The translations under genes were made by a program, and so were the position numbers. From Burkholderiales bacterium (lineage in GTDB: Bacteria; Pseudomonadota; Gammaproteobacteria; Burkholderiales; WYBJ01), in assembly GCA_022841915.1 (NCBI GenBank), contig JALHQN010000004.1:62001-126000 (forward strand): a stretch of DNA of 64,000 nt. Reading direction: 5' to 3'. Shown in pieces: positions 45,181-54,046 of the stretch. Within the stretch, counting starts at the first letter, position 1. Every line of letters starts with the position of its first letter. The notes beneath the pieces were generated by a model, which was not told the origin of the DNA, did no database searches, and was given only the letters and a program-made list of their open reading frames with translations.

Positions 45181-46874
45181 TCGCCGAGCCGAGTGCCGCG
45201 GTTGCCGCAGCAATCGCTATCGACGACGAGATGCTGCGCAATGCGCACGCGCTGGTGGCCGGTCGCGGGGTTCGCTTGATCGACGCGCTCGAGGAGACCG
45301 CCGGTCTCGCGCCGGACGCGTTCGTGACCGGGTTGGCGCAAGCCGTCCGACTGCCGTCCATCGCGATGGACGCCCTGCACGCCATGACGCCTCGGTTCGA
45401 TCTGCTGCCGTTCGCGGAGGCCGCCAAGCGCGACTGCGTGCTGCTTTCAGCCCACGACGCCGCGCTCGTGCTCGCAGTCGCCGATCCTTTCGATACCGCC
45501 CTGAGAGCCTGGGCGGAAGACTTGGTCGATGAGCCGTTCGCATGCGTGTTGGCGCATCGCGCCGACATCGTCGCCTATCTGAGGCGGCATGAAGACGGCA
45601 TGCGCGCCATGGACGCCGTCGGGTCTGTGGAGGTATCGGCCAGCCCGACAAGTGCCATCGAGGATCTGTCGATACGCAGCATCAACGACGATGCCAGTCC
45701 GGTCGTCAAGCTCGTGAACTCTACCCTCTACGATGCGCTCCGACTCGGCGCGAGCGACATCCATGTCGAAACCGCGGGCGACTCCCTGACGATCAAGTAC
45801 CGCATGGACGGCGTGCTCACGCAGGCCGGCCGCGCGGCCGGAGGCGCGTTCGCCGAGCAGGTCATATCGCGCATCAAGGTGATGGCCGAACTCGACATCT
45901 CGGAGCGGCGGGTGCCCCAGGACGGTCGCTTCAAAGTCGCTGCCCAAGGCCGAGAGATCGATGTGCGCGTGTCTATCATGCCGAGCATTCATGGCGAGGA
46001 TGCGGTGCTGCGGATTCTCGACAAGCAAGCGCTGGCCGACGAGGTGCGCGGACTGCGCCTCGAAAGCCTCGGATTCGACCGTTCGACGATGGAAGCTGCG
46101 CGCCGCCTGGCCGCGCAGCCCTACGGGATGCTGCTCGTCACTGGCCCGACCGGTAGCGGCAAGACCACGACGCTCTATGCCGCACTGTCGGAGATCAATC
46201 GCGGCGTGGACAAGATCGTGACCATCGAGGATCCGGTCGAGTATCAGCTTCCCGGCGTATTGCAGATCCCGGTCAACGAGAAGAAGGGGCTCACGTTCGC
46301 GCGCGGCCTGCGCTCGATCCTGCGCCACGATCCGGACAAGATCATGGTCGGCGAGATCCGCGATCCGGAAACGGCGCAGATCGCGGTGCAGGCGGCGCTG
46401 ACCGGGCATCTGGTGTTCACGACGGTGCACGCCAACAACGCTTTCGACGTCATCGGGCGCTTCACCCACATGGCGGTCGATCCGCACAGCTTCATGTCCG
46501 CGCTCAACGGCATCATCGCGCAGCGCCTGATGCGGGTGAACTGCCCCCATTGCGCCGTGGCCGTCGAGGCAAGCGCCGAGGAGCTTGCCTTGGCCGGCAT
46601 CGACCCGGGCGCGATCGCCGGATTCGAACTGCGCGCCGGCCGCGGTTGTGGCCAGTGTCGCGGCAGCGGTTATCGCGGGCGCCGGGCGATCGCGGAGGTC
46701 CTGATCATCGACGACGAACTTCGGGAGTTGATCGCTGCGCGCGAGCCGCCGCGCCGTGTCAAGGCGGCTGCGCAAGCCAAGGGGTTTCGTTCATTGCGCG
46801 CCGCGGCGCTCGCGCTCGTCGTCGCCGGTGAGAGCACCATCGAGGAGATGAATCGTGTCACTTTGGCAGCGTGA
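45177..46874 (+). CDS. Type II secretion ATPase, GspE/PilB-like
   Basis: 565 residues. An N-terminal GspE-N-like domain (about 15-140) is followed by the ATPase core: LGASDIHVET, Walker A GPTGSGKT (323-330), the Asp box, Walker B-type DPDKIMVGEIRDPETA, and the His box TGHLVFTTVHAN. The zinc site has the CxxC pairs NCPHC and GCGQC. It is a cytoplasmic hexamer that drives pseudopilus growth. It overlaps both neighbouring genes. Confidence 0.95.
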   Translation: MIAEPSAAVAAAIAIDDEMLRNAHALVAGRGVRLIDALEETAGLAPDAFVTGLAQAVRLPSIAMDALHAMTPRFDLLPFAEAAKRDCVLLSAHDAALVLAVADPFDTALRAWAEDLVDEPFACVLAHRADIVAYLRRHEDGMRAMDAVGSVEVSASPTSAIEDLSIRSINDDASPVVKLVNSTLYDALRLGASDIHVETAGDSLTIKYRMDGVLTQAGRAAGGAFAEQVISRIKVMAELDISERRVPQDGRFKVAAQGREIDVRVSIMPSIHGEDAVLRILDKQALADEVRGLRLESLGFDRSTMEAARRLAAQPYGMLLVTGPTGSGKTTTLYAALSEINRGVDKIVTIEDPVEYQLPGVLQIPVNEKKGLTFARGLRSILRHDPDKIMVGEIRDPETAQIAVQAALTGHLVFTTVHANNAFDVIGRFTHMAVDPHSFMSALNGIIAQRLMRVNCPHCAVAVEASAEELALAGIDPGAIAGFELRAGRGCGQCRGSGYRGRRAIAEVLIIDDELRELIAAREPPRRVKAAAQAKGFRSLRAAALALVVAGESTIEEMNRVTLAA

Positions 46875-47667
46875 GCGCATCACCGCGTGGTTGTCGCCCA
46901 GTCGCGTCGTGCTCGCACGCACGCGTTCGGGCCTGGGCCGAGAAAGCGTGCTGTCCTTGAAGGAGCGGGCGATCGCGAACGCTTCCCTCTCGCGCGATCC
47001 GCGCGCTTGTCTGGAAACCCTGGAGGCCGCGCTTGCTGCGAGCCCCACCCGGTCGACCGGCATCGTGTTCTGTCTCTCCGACAACTTCGTGCGCTATACG
47101 TGTCTGGATTGGCGCGACGGTTTGCGCAGCCCTGAAGAGTGGGAAGCGTATGCGCGTCACGAACTGGAGCGCCGCTATGGCCGCGCAGGCGCCGATTGTG
47201 CCGTTCGGGTGGCCGTGGCGGGCGCGGGGTTCAAGCGCCTCGCGGCGGGTATCGATCGCAGCCTGTTGGCGTCTCTAAGGCAACTGGCCGCGAAGGCGAA
47301 GCTGAACGTCCACAGTGTCGAGCCGAACCTATGTCGCGTAGCGCACCGGTTCCGCAATGCCGTGCGAGGCGCAGGGCACCTGTTGGTCGCCGAGCCGGAA
47401 CGGCTTACGCGCCTGGGTTTCGGTCGGCGCGATGTGCTGGACGTCGAAAGTGTTCGGGTCGGCGGCGGCGCCCATGTGCAGGCATTGTCCCAGATGCTGG
47501 CGCAGGCAAGCTTCACGGCTATCCCGGCGAAGGCGCAGCAACAACTCTGGCTCTGGGGCGCGCTCGATCTGCATCCGCAAGCAGATGGAATGCAAGCCCT
47601 GCCGCTCAAGGTCCTGGATGTGCCCAAGGGCCTGCCGGAAGCCTGCGCGTTGCGAGGGATGATCTGA
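46855..47667 (+). CDS. PilM/GspL-cytoplasmic-domain-like protein
   Basis: 270 residues from a GTG inside the end of the ATPase gene (20-base overlap). No membrane segment. Residues LSPSRVVLARTRSGLG at the start and the later SDNFVRYTCLDW and GIDRSLLASLRQLAAKAKL regions suggest the actin-like fold of PilM or the cytoplasmic part of GspL, though similarity is weak. Order (ATPase, then this, then two single-helix proteins, then a GspC/PilP-like protein and secretin) is that of pilM-N-O-P-Q. It would link the ATPase to the inner-membrane ring. Confidence 0.6.
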   Translation: MSLWQRERITAWLSPSRVVLARTRSGLGRESVLSLKERAIANASLSRDPRACLETLEAALAASPTRSTGIVFCLSDNFVRYTCLDWRDGLRSPEEWEAYARHELERRYGRAGADCAVRVAVAGAGFKRLAAGIDRSLLASLRQLAAKAKLNVHSVEPNLCRVAHRFRNAVRGAGHLLVAEPERLTRLGFGRRDVLDVESVRVGGGAHVQALSQMLAQASFTAIPAKAQQQLWLWGALDLHPQADGMQALPLKVLDVPKGLPEACALRGMI

Positions 47668-48206
47668 TGCGCGCCTCGCTGCGCATGAATTTCGCGACCG
47701 AGGGGCCGGCGGGCGGGCGCCGCGGGTTGATCGTCCTCAGTCTGGGCATCGCATTGGCTCTCGGGTGCGGACTGACGCATGTACATTTGCAACGCGAGAT
47801 CCAGATCGCCGAGGCGCGCGCCGATGTTCTTGCGCGCAGGGCAGCGCCCCGGATGGATAGCGGTGCGCTCGACGAGGGGCGCCTGCGCGCGCTGCGCCAG
47901 CGCATCGAAGCGAGCAATCGCGTGATCGCTGCCCTCGACCATCCGTGGATCCGGTTCTTCGACGAAATCGAGTCCGCCCATGTCCGTGGCATCGTGCTCA
48001 CGGCACTGGATCCGGATGCGGAGAAGCTCGGCGTCCATCTTGCCGGCGAGGCGGCGGATCGCGAGGCGCTCGCACGCTATCTGGAGCGACTCGGCGCATT
48101 GGCCTCGTTGAGCGACGTTCGGTTGAGCCAGCACGAGTGGCGCGAACATCAGGGCAAGACGGCCTTGCGCTTCGTGGTCTCTGCCCGTTGGGTGCCCTCG
48201 ACATGA
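47667..48206 (+). CDS. PilN-like inner-membrane assembly protein
   Basis: 179 residues. One membrane helix near the N-terminus (about 20-38, LIVLSLGIALALGCGL), a coiled-coil-like stretch (about 42-90) and a C-terminal alpha/beta domain. This is the PilN layout. In type II secretion the same part is the periplasmic half of GspL. It follows the PilM-like gene with overlap and precedes the PilO-like gene with a four-base overlap. Call rests on layout and order. Confidence 0.6.
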   Translation: MRASLRMNFATEGPAGGRRGLIVLSLGIALALGCGLTHVHLQREIQIAEARADVLARRAAPRMDSGALDEGRLRALRQRIEASNRVIAALDHPWIRFFDEIESAHVRGIVLTALDPDAEKLGVHLAGEAADREALARYLERLGALASLSDVRLSQHEWREHQGKTALRFVVSARWVPST

Positions 48207-48742
48207 CGGCCCTGACGCGAAGGTTGGCGCACGGGCTCGCAAGCCTGGGGCGATCGGGCGTGATCGGTGTGGGCCTCATCGCTTTCAGTGTCGTCTTCGC
48301 CGTGCAGGGGCTGTGGCCGCAGTATCGCGAGCTTCGCTCGGAGCACGAACGCCACGAGCGCTTGTCGCAGCGGCCGCCTGCTACACCAGGAAAGGCGCTG
48401 GTGGGTATCGACGATCAGCTCGGGCGCTTTGCCAAGCATTTTCCGGTGCCGGATCAGGCGCGCCAGGACATCCTGCAACTGCAGTCGTTCGCCGCCACGC
48501 ATGGGGTCGAACTGCGCAGCGGCGATTACCGCGTGGTTCCCGATCCCGCCAGCGGGCTGCTCAGGCATCAGGTCGTGCTGCCGGTGCGAGGCTCGTATCC
48601 GAATCTTCGTGCGTTCGTCGCTGAAGCCTTCGACCAGCTGCCTTGGCTCGCTCTGAGTTCCGCCTCGTTTGCTCGCGGCGCGGGTGCCGCCTCGAGTATC
48701 GAGGGGCAGCTTCGATTCACCTTGTATACGGTCGGCCCATGA
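48203..48742 (+). CDS. PilO/GspM-like inner-membrane assembly protein
   Basis: 179 residues. One helix near the N-terminus (about 20-38, VIGVGLIAFSVVFAVQGLW), a short coiled coil, then a ferredoxin-like periplasmic domain (VVLPVRGSYPNLRAFVAEAFDQLPWLAL is in this region, residues about 130-160). PilO and GspM share this design and pair with PilN/GspL. Overlaps both neighbours. Identified by layout and position. Confidence 0.6.
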   Translation: MTALTRRLAHGLASLGRSGVIGVGLIAFSVVFAVQGLWPQYRELRSEHERHERLSQRPPATPGKALVGIDDQLGRFAKHFPVPDQARQDILQLQSFAATHGVELRSGDYRVVPDPASGLLRHQVVLPVRGSYPNLRAFVAEAFDQLPWLALSSASFARGAGAASSIEGQLRFTLYTVGP

Positions 48743-49281
48743 AAGTGTCTGCTTCCACGCGTCGCTGGATGCTGTTCGCCACCGCCGCCGCGGTGGGCGT
48801 GCTGGCGCTGCAGTCGGACGATCCCGACAAGGACGATGCCATCCTGAATACGGAGCGCGTGTCGCAGGCAGCGGCGCCCAATCGCGCGCCGTCGTCCGAC
48901 AAGGCGTCCATGCCGCAGCTGCAGATCGCGCGCCTTGCCAGCTTGGCGCAGCGAACCGTGTCCGCGCAGGAACCATCCGATCCGTTTGCGCTGCCGGCAG
49001 CCGCGCCGAGCATGGCAGAGAAGCAAGCGTCGCCTGTCGCCTCATCGCCGCCGCCGGCGCCTCCCGAGGCACCGACGCTCCCGTTCCGCTACCTGGGCAG
49101 CCAGGAAACCAACGGCAAGCGGCAAGTGTTCCTGGAACAACAGCAGCAGACGCATATCGTCACGGTCGGCGACACCGTGGGCAATGCCTGGCGGCTGGAT
49201 TCGGTCAGCGACCAGGCCGCGATCTTCACCTATATGCCGCTTGGTCAGCAGCGTCGCTTGTCCGTGGGAGGCCCGGGTTGA
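48739..49281 (+). CDS. PilP/GspC-like periplasmic coupling protein
   Basis: 180 residues. One N-terminal hydrophobic segment (about 9-24), a long Ala/Pro/Ser-rich linker with SDPFALPAAAP, then a small beta domain (about 105-178) with LPFRYLGSQETNGKRQVFLE, VGDTVGNAWRLDSVS and FTYMPLGQQRRLSV. This is the homology-region layout of GspC and of PilP, which contact the secretin's N-terminal domains. The TGA overlaps the next gene's TTG start. Confidence 0.68.
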   Translation: MKVSASTRRWMLFATAAAVGVLALQSDDPDKDDAILNTERVSQAAAPNRAPSSDKASMPQLQIARLASLAQRTVSAQEPSDPFALPAAAPSMAEKQASPVASSPPPAPPEAPTLPFRYLGSQETNGKRQVFLEQQQQTHIVTVGDTVGNAWRLDSVSDQAAIFTYMPLGQQRRLSVGGPG

Positions 49282-51479
49282 TCCGCCCTATCGCTATGAT
49301 GTTTCTCTGTGCGACGCTTGCTGCGTGCGCGACCACGTCCGGCATCGACGACGCCAAGCAGTTGATCGACGCGGGCAAGATCGAGGAGGGGCTCGGACGT
49401 ATCGAGCAGTTGTCCGAGCGCCATGCGAGCAACGCGCAGTTTCGATCGGCGCTGGTCGTGCATCGCGAGCTTGCCCTCAGCCGTCTCGTGGGCGAGGCGG
49501 AGATCGCGAGGGCGTCGGGCGACCGGGCACAGGCCCACGCGATCTACCAGCGCGTGCTGCGTCTGCATCCAGGCCATCCGAAGGCGACGACCGGCCTGGC
49601 GCAGATGGACGCGGAGCGTCGTGCCGATGGCGTGCTCGTGCAAGCCGAGGCTGCTCTGAAGGGCGGCGACCTGCCCGCCGCCGAACGCCACTTGCGAACA
49701 GCGCTCGCCGAGCTGCCGGGTTATCGACCCGTGCGGGACTTCGCACGCAGGTTCGAGGAGCGGCGCAGGTCGCAGGCGATAGCAGTGGAACCGCAGCTGG
49801 GCAACGAATTCGCCAAGCCGATCACCCTCGAGTTTCGCGACGCGAGCCTGCGTCAGGTGTTCGAGATTATCTCGCGTTCGCACGGCATCAACTTCGTGTT
49901 CGACAAGGACGTGCGGCCTGACTTGCGAGTCACGATCTTCGTGCGCCAGACGGCTGTCGAGGATGTCGTCAATCTGATACTCGCGACCAATCAGCTGCAT
50001 CGCAAGGTGCTCAATGCCAGCACCATCTTGATCTATCCCAATACGCCCGCCAAGGCGCGCGAGTACCAGGAGCTGGTCACGCGCACGTTCTACCTCGGCA
50101 ATGCAGAGGCGAAGCAGACGCTCAACATGATCCGCACGCTGGTCAAGACGCGGGACGTGTACGTGGATGAGAAGCTCAACATGATCGTCATGCGCGATAC
50201 GCCCGCTGCCATTCGCTATGCCGAGAAGTTGATTGCGAGCCAGGATTTGGCCGAGCCCGAGGTGATGCTCGAGGTGGAGGTTCTCGAGGTCAGCCGCTCG
50301 CGACTGCAGGAGCTGGGGCTGCGCTTCCCGGATCGCGTCAACTTCGGTCCGCTGGGCGCCGACGGCGCACCGGGGCCGTCGCAGTTCGAACTCGCCAGCT
50401 CCGCGCTGCGTGCCACCGTAACCAATCCCGCGCTGATCCTGAACCTCAAGCTGCAGGACGGCCAGACCAACGTGCTGGCCAATCCGCGCATCCGCGTGCG
50501 CAATCGGGAGAAGGCTCGCATTCATATCGGCGAGAAGGTGCCGGTGATCACCACCACCAGCACGGCCAACGTCGGCGTGTCGGCTTCGGTGAGCTACCTC
50601 GAGACCGGCCTCAAGCTCGATGTCGAGCCCAACGTCTATCTGGAGGACGAGATCGCGATCAAGGTCGGGCTGGAGGTCAGCAACATCATCGAGACGCTCG
50701 ACCTGTTCAACACGCGCGCCTACCGCCTGGGAACACGCAATGCGGCCACGACGCTGCGGTTGCGCGACGGCGAAACGCAGATCCTGGCCGGCCTGATCCA
50801 GGACGAGGACAGGCGCTCGACCGCCAAGGTGCCCGGCATCGGGGAATTGCCGCTGATCGGACGCCTGTTCAGCAGCAGCAACGATACCACCAGCAAGAAC
50901 GAGATCGTGCTGCTGATCACGCCACGTGTGGTACGCAACATCGCTCGCCCCGAGGCCCGCTACGCCGAGATCGCATCGGGCACCGAGGCCGCGGTGGGTG
51001 CGCCCGCTCTCGTTCTGCGCAACGGCGGCCCGGGCTCGCTCAAGCTGTCGTCCAAGGGCGGGGCTGCGGCCGTCGCGGGGCAGAAGGGGCGTGTTGCACC
51101 GGCCGCCCCGGACGCCGGCCCGATCGAGTTCGTCGTCGAGGGGCCGCCGCAAGCGGCCATCGGGGCGGAGGTCGGCATTCGCGTGGGCTCGGCCAACGCT
51201 CGAGGTGCATTGCGGCGCGCGAGCTTCGATGTCGTGTTCGATCCGAACATGTTGCGACCGGTCGGCGTCGATCCTGCCCAGGCCAAGGAGGGACGCATCA
51301 AGGTCGAGATCGAAGCCACGGGATCCGCGGCCATGCGCGATTTCAAGTTTCAAGTCGTGGCGACCCAGCCCGGCGCGACGAGCATCGCCGTGCAGAACCT
51401 GGCCGGCGTCGGGCAGGACGAAACGCCTGCGGTCCTCAATGTGCCGGCCGCACATACACTGAGCATCGTCGCCAAATGA
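49278..51479 (+). CDS. Lipoprotein secretin with C-terminal cohesin-like domain
   Basis: 733 residues from a TTG at 49278, chosen because GGGAGG lies six bases before it; ATG codons at 49293 and 49296 lack this. Lipobox LAAC gives Cys17 as lipid site. A TPR-like helical region (about 20-145) is followed by secretin N-domains (EFRDASLRQVFEIISRSHGINFVFD) and the secretin core with VLANPRIRVRNREKARIHIGE, VPGIGELPLIGRLFSS and LLITPRVV. After about residue 600 comes an extra beta-rich domain with GAEVGIRVG, SFDVVFDPNMLRPVGV and a GQDETPAVLNV end, matching the cohesin fold. It would form the outer-membrane channel of the system. Confidence 0.92.
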   Translation: MIRPIAMMFLCATLAACATTSGIDDAKQLIDAGKIEEGLGRIEQLSERHASNAQFRSALVVHRELALSRLVGEAEIARASGDRAQAHAIYQRVLRLHPGHPKATTGLAQMDAERRADGVLVQAEAALKGGDLPAAERHLRTALAELPGYRPVRDFARRFEERRRSQAIAVEPQLGNEFAKPITLEFRDASLRQVFEIISRSHGINFVFDKDVRPDLRVTIFVRQTAVEDVVNLILATNQLHRKVLNASTILIYPNTPAKAREYQELVTRTFYLGNAEAKQTLNMIRTLVKTRDVYVDEKLNMIVMRDTPAAIRYAEKLIASQDLAEPEVMLEVEVLEVSRSRLQELGLRFPDRVNFGPLGADGAPGPSQFELASSALRATVTNPALILNLKLQDGQTNVLANPRIRVRNREKARIHIGEKVPVITTTSTANVGVSASVSYLETGLKLDVEPNVYLEDEIAIKVGLEVSNIIETLDLFNTRAYRLGTRNAATTLRLRDGETQILAGLIQDEDRRSTAKVPGIGELPLIGRLFSSSNDTTSKNEIVLLITPRVVRNIARPEARYAEIASGTEAAVGAPALVLRNGGPGSLKLSSKGGAAAVAGQKGRVAPAAPDAGPIEFVVEGPPQAAIGAEVGIRVGSANARGALRRASFDVVFDPNMLRPVGVDPAQAKEGRIKVEIEATGSAAMRDFKFQVVATQPGATSIAVQNLAGVGQDETPAVLNVPAAHTLSIVAK

Positions 51480-51955
51480 GCACGAATGCCCACCGGGGCT
51501 TCACCCTGATCGAGATGCTGGCGGCGGTCGCGATCGTGGCCTTGCTGGCCGGGGCGGCCGCGCCGCTGTTCGAGGTGTCGGCGCGGCGCGTCAAGGAAGC
51601 GGAACTGCGCTCGGCCTTGCGCACCCTGCGCGAGGGCATCGACGCATACAAGCAGGCGGTCGACGAAGGCCGCATCGAGCGCCGCGCGGACGAATCGGGC
51701 TATCCGCGTTCGCTGGAAGTGCTGGCGAGCGGCGTGGAAGACGCTCGGGATCCACAGAAGCGAAAGATCTACTTCCTGCGACGAATTCCGCGCGATCCAT
51801 TCGCCACCGACGCCGCTTTGCCGGCGGCGGCCACCTGGGGTCAGCGCAGCTATGCCAGTCCGCCGATGGCGCCGACGGCAGGCGATGACATCTTCGACGT
51901 GTACTCGCTGTCCGCGCGTGTCGGCCTCAACGGCGTTCCGTATCGGGAATGGTGA
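51476..51955 (+). CDS. Pseudopilin
   Basis: 159 residues. Prepilin signal G|FTLIEMLAAVAIVALLAG with Glu at position 5. The C-terminal part is a GspG-type domain: an Arg/Glu-rich helix continuing to residue 70, then DPFATDAALP and a final DIFDVYSLSARVGLNGVPYREW. Overlaps the secretin stop by four bases. One of four pilin-like proteins in this operon; minor or alternative pseudopilin. Confidence 0.88.
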   Translation: MSTNAHRGFTLIEMLAAVAIVALLAGAAAPLFEVSARRVKEAELRSALRTLREGIDAYKQAVDEGRIERRADESGYPRSLEVLASGVEDARDPQKRKIYFLRRIPRDPFATDAALPAAATWGQRSYASPPMAPTAGDDIFDVYSLSARVGLNGVPYREW

Positions 51956-51958
51956 CCG

Positions 51959-52345
51959 ATGAACCCACGCAGCCGCTGCGGCTTCACGCTGATCGAACTG
52001 ATCGTGGTTCTCGCGATCGTCGGCCTGCTCATCAGCATCGCCGTGCCGCGTTTCGTCGGCGGCGTGGATCGCTCCCGGGAGGCTGTGCTGCGGCAGAACC
52101 TCGGGGCGATACGCTCCGCGATCGACCAGTACCGCGCCGATACCGGAATGTCGCCGTCCAGCCTCGACGATCTGGTGAGTCGGCGCTATCTGCGTGAAGT
52201 CCCGCTCGATCCGATCACCGACGCACGGACCACATGGGTCATCGTCGAACCGCCGGCCGATGCGAGCGCAGCAGGGGGCGTCTACGACGTTCGCAGCGGC
52301 GCGCCCGGGAAGTCCTACGACGGCAGTGCGTACTCGGAATGGTGA
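51959..52345 (+). CDS. Pseudopilin
   Basis: 128 residues. Prepilin signal G|FTLIELIVVLAIVGLLIS with Glu5. The GspG-like C-terminal part has IDQYRADTGMSPSSLDDLV, YLREVPLDPITD and a DGSAYSEW end. Three bases separate it from the previous pseudopilin, and the two share the short final YREW/YSEW pattern, so they are probably related by duplication. Confidence 0.88.
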   Translation: MNPRSRCGFTLIELIVVLAIVGLLISIAVPRFVGGVDRSREAVLRQNLGAIRSAIDQYRADTGMSPSSLDDLVSRRYLREVPLDPITDARTTWVIVEPPADASAAGGVYDVRSGAPGKSYDGSAYSEW

Positions 52346-52398
52346 GCACGGCCTGATCCGCACAGTGGAACGGGCCTCGACAGCCCCAGGGAGAAGCA

Positions 52399-53166
52399 AT
52401 GATGCAACAGATGACGCCGCAAGAATTCGTCGATCGCGACTGCCTGCTGCTCGCGATCGAGCGCTCCATGCGGGTGCGCGCCCATGCTCATTTCTTCAAC
52501 TGGACGCAAGGGGCGCTCCAGGCACTGTTGCCGCACGACATCCTGTTGTGCACCGCATACGATGCGCAGGGAAACCCGGTGCATTCCGACGTGCTCGGTG
52601 CGGTGCCGATCAAGGAGGATGTGCGCAGCATGATCGTGCGGCCCGACGGGGGGCTGCTGGCAGGGCTGCGGGCGATGTGGGAGCACGGCGGACGTCAACC
52701 GCTGGCGGTGCGTGCGCGCAACGTCGTCGTCGGCCCGGAGCATCCTGTGGCCGTCATGCTGGAAACCCTCGCCTTCAGCAACGTCGTCGTGCATGGCAGC
52801 GCGACCGTGAACGGCGCGGTCGACGCCTTTTTCGGCTTCGTCGGTGTGCGCGAGGACATGGAAGATGCCTTCGCCAGTCTGGTCGATCTCATCCTGCCGC
52901 ATCTGCGCGCGGCGTTGCTGCGCATCCAGGTTCGAAAGAAGTCCATCGACAATCGCCCACGGGGACGCGCCCTGACCGTGCGCGAACGCCAGATCCTGCA
53001 ACTGCTCGAGCACGGCAGCAGCAATGCGGAGATCGGCGCCGCTCTGTCCATCAGCCCGCTCACGGTGAAGAACCACGTGCAGAAGATGTTTCGCAAGCTC
53101 GGCGTTCACAACCGGACGCAAGCGGTGGCCCTCGACATCGGCAAGCGTTGGCTCGACAGGAATTGA
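52399..53166 (+). CDS. epsA: LuxR-type transcriptional regulator, EpsA family
   Basis: 255 residues, with GGGAG before the ATG. A long N-terminal region (about 1-185) precedes a LuxR helix-turn-helix with LTVRERQILQLLEHGSSNAEIGAALSISPLTVKNHVQKMFRKLGV. This is described by its ends at about residues 192-236. The overall design matches EpsA, a regulator found beside exopolysaccharide and PEP-CTERM loci. Here it is inside a secretion operon, between pseudopilin genes. It could bind the palindromic TAGTCC sites at 43295 and 54977-55192. The signal it senses is unknown. Confidence 0.8.
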   Translation: MMQQMTPQEFVDRDCLLLAIERSMRVRAHAHFFNWTQGALQALLPHDILLCTAYDAQGNPVHSDVLGAVPIKEDVRSMIVRPDGGLLAGLRAMWEHGGRQPLAVRARNVVVGPEHPVAVMLETLAFSNVVVHGSATVNGAVDAFFGFVGVREDMEDAFASLVDLILPHLRAALLRIQVRKKSIDNRPRGRALTVRERQILQLLEHGSSNAEIGAALSISPLTVKNHVQKMFRKLGVHNRTQAVALDIGKRWLDRN

Positions 53167-53175
53167 GCCGAGGCC

Positions 53176-53943
53176 ATGGTCGCGCGCCGTCGCTGCCGCG
53201 GATTCACGTTCATCTGGGTGCTGCTGATGGCGGCTGTGCTCGGCATGGGAACGGCGGCTGCCGCGAAGGTCTGGACGACCCACGCCCAGCGCGAGCGCGA
53301 GGTCGAGCTGCTTTTCGTCGGCGAGCAGTTCAGGCGCGCGATCGCACGCTATTACGAGAGCACGCCTGGTCCGCTGAAGCGATTCCCCCGCACCCTCGAT
53401 GAACTCGTGGAGGACAGACGCTTCCCCGTGCCGCGAAGGCACTTGCGGCGCATCTATGTCGATCCCATGACCAGGGAGCGAGACTGGGGCCTCGTACTCG
53501 CCGCCGACAAGACGATCATGGGTGTCTACAGCAAGGCGAGCGGCAGACCTTATCGCAGCAACGTTCCGCGCACCGTCACGGTCGACGGCAAGGGCTACGG
53601 ACGCTGGCAGTTCGTCTATGTGCTCGGAGGCCCCGGCAGCCCACAAGCCGCTCCGGCGGTGCAGGTCGGGAGCGCCGCGCCGTCGCAGGCGCCGCCGCTG
53701 GTTGTCAGCGAGCCGCAGCCCGAGGCATCGCCGGTTCCGAGCGCCTTCCCGAAGGCCGTTCCGGAGAGTCCGGACAAGCGGGAGAAGCCCAACGAGTGCG
53801 TGTGCATGCGAGCCGCCGACCTGGCCACATGCGCCGCCATTGCTTCGAACCCCGGTGCCTTCGAAGCATGCCGCCGCAGTTCCAACCGGCGGTATTCGAT
53901 GTGCACGAGAGGCGCCAGCCCGCCGGCGCTGGCGACCCAATGA
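53176..53943 (+). CDS. Atypical pseudopilin-like protein without Glu5
   Basis: 255 residues. The N-terminus CRG|FTFIWVLLMAAVLGMG resembles a prepilin signal, but mature position 5 is Trp instead of Glu. A pilin-like helix follows (THAQREREVELLFVGEQFRRAI), then a globular part with RRIYVDPMTRERDWGLVLA, a Pro/Ala-rich linker (about residues 155-205) and a C-terminal segment with four cysteines (ECVCMRAADLATCAAI ... CRRS ... CTRG). Among pseudopilins, GspK also lacks Glu5 and caps the tip; a tip role is inferred. Starts nine bases after the EpsA-type gene. Confidence 0.65.
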   Translation: MVARRRCRGFTFIWVLLMAAVLGMGTAAAAKVWTTHAQREREVELLFVGEQFRRAIARYYESTPGPLKRFPRTLDELVEDRRFPVPRRHLRRIYVDPMTRERDWGLVLAADKTIMGVYSKASGRPYRSNVPRTVTVDGKGYGRWQFVYVLGGPGSPQAAPAVQVGSAAPSQAPPLVVSEPQPEASPVPSAFPKAVPESPDKREKPNECVCMRAADLATCAAIASNPGAFEACRRSSNRRYSMCTRGASPPALATQ

Positions 53944-54046
53944 ATCGGACGCCAGGACACAAGTGTCGCGCCTGTTTCGAGCGCCGTCTCGCGGCGCATC
54001 CCGGCGTGGATTCCCCTAGCGCGGCCAGGCCGCATCGGAGCGCATC

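Noticed and set aside
45447-46775. Minus-strand open frame opposite the GspE-like gene
   Set aside because: No conserved domain; all ATPase motifs are on the plus strand.
49245-51455. Minus-strand open frame of more than 700 codons opposite the secretin gene
   Set aside because: Composition is typical of antisense frames (Arg, His, Leu rich) and no motif is recognisable; the plus strand has a complete secretin.
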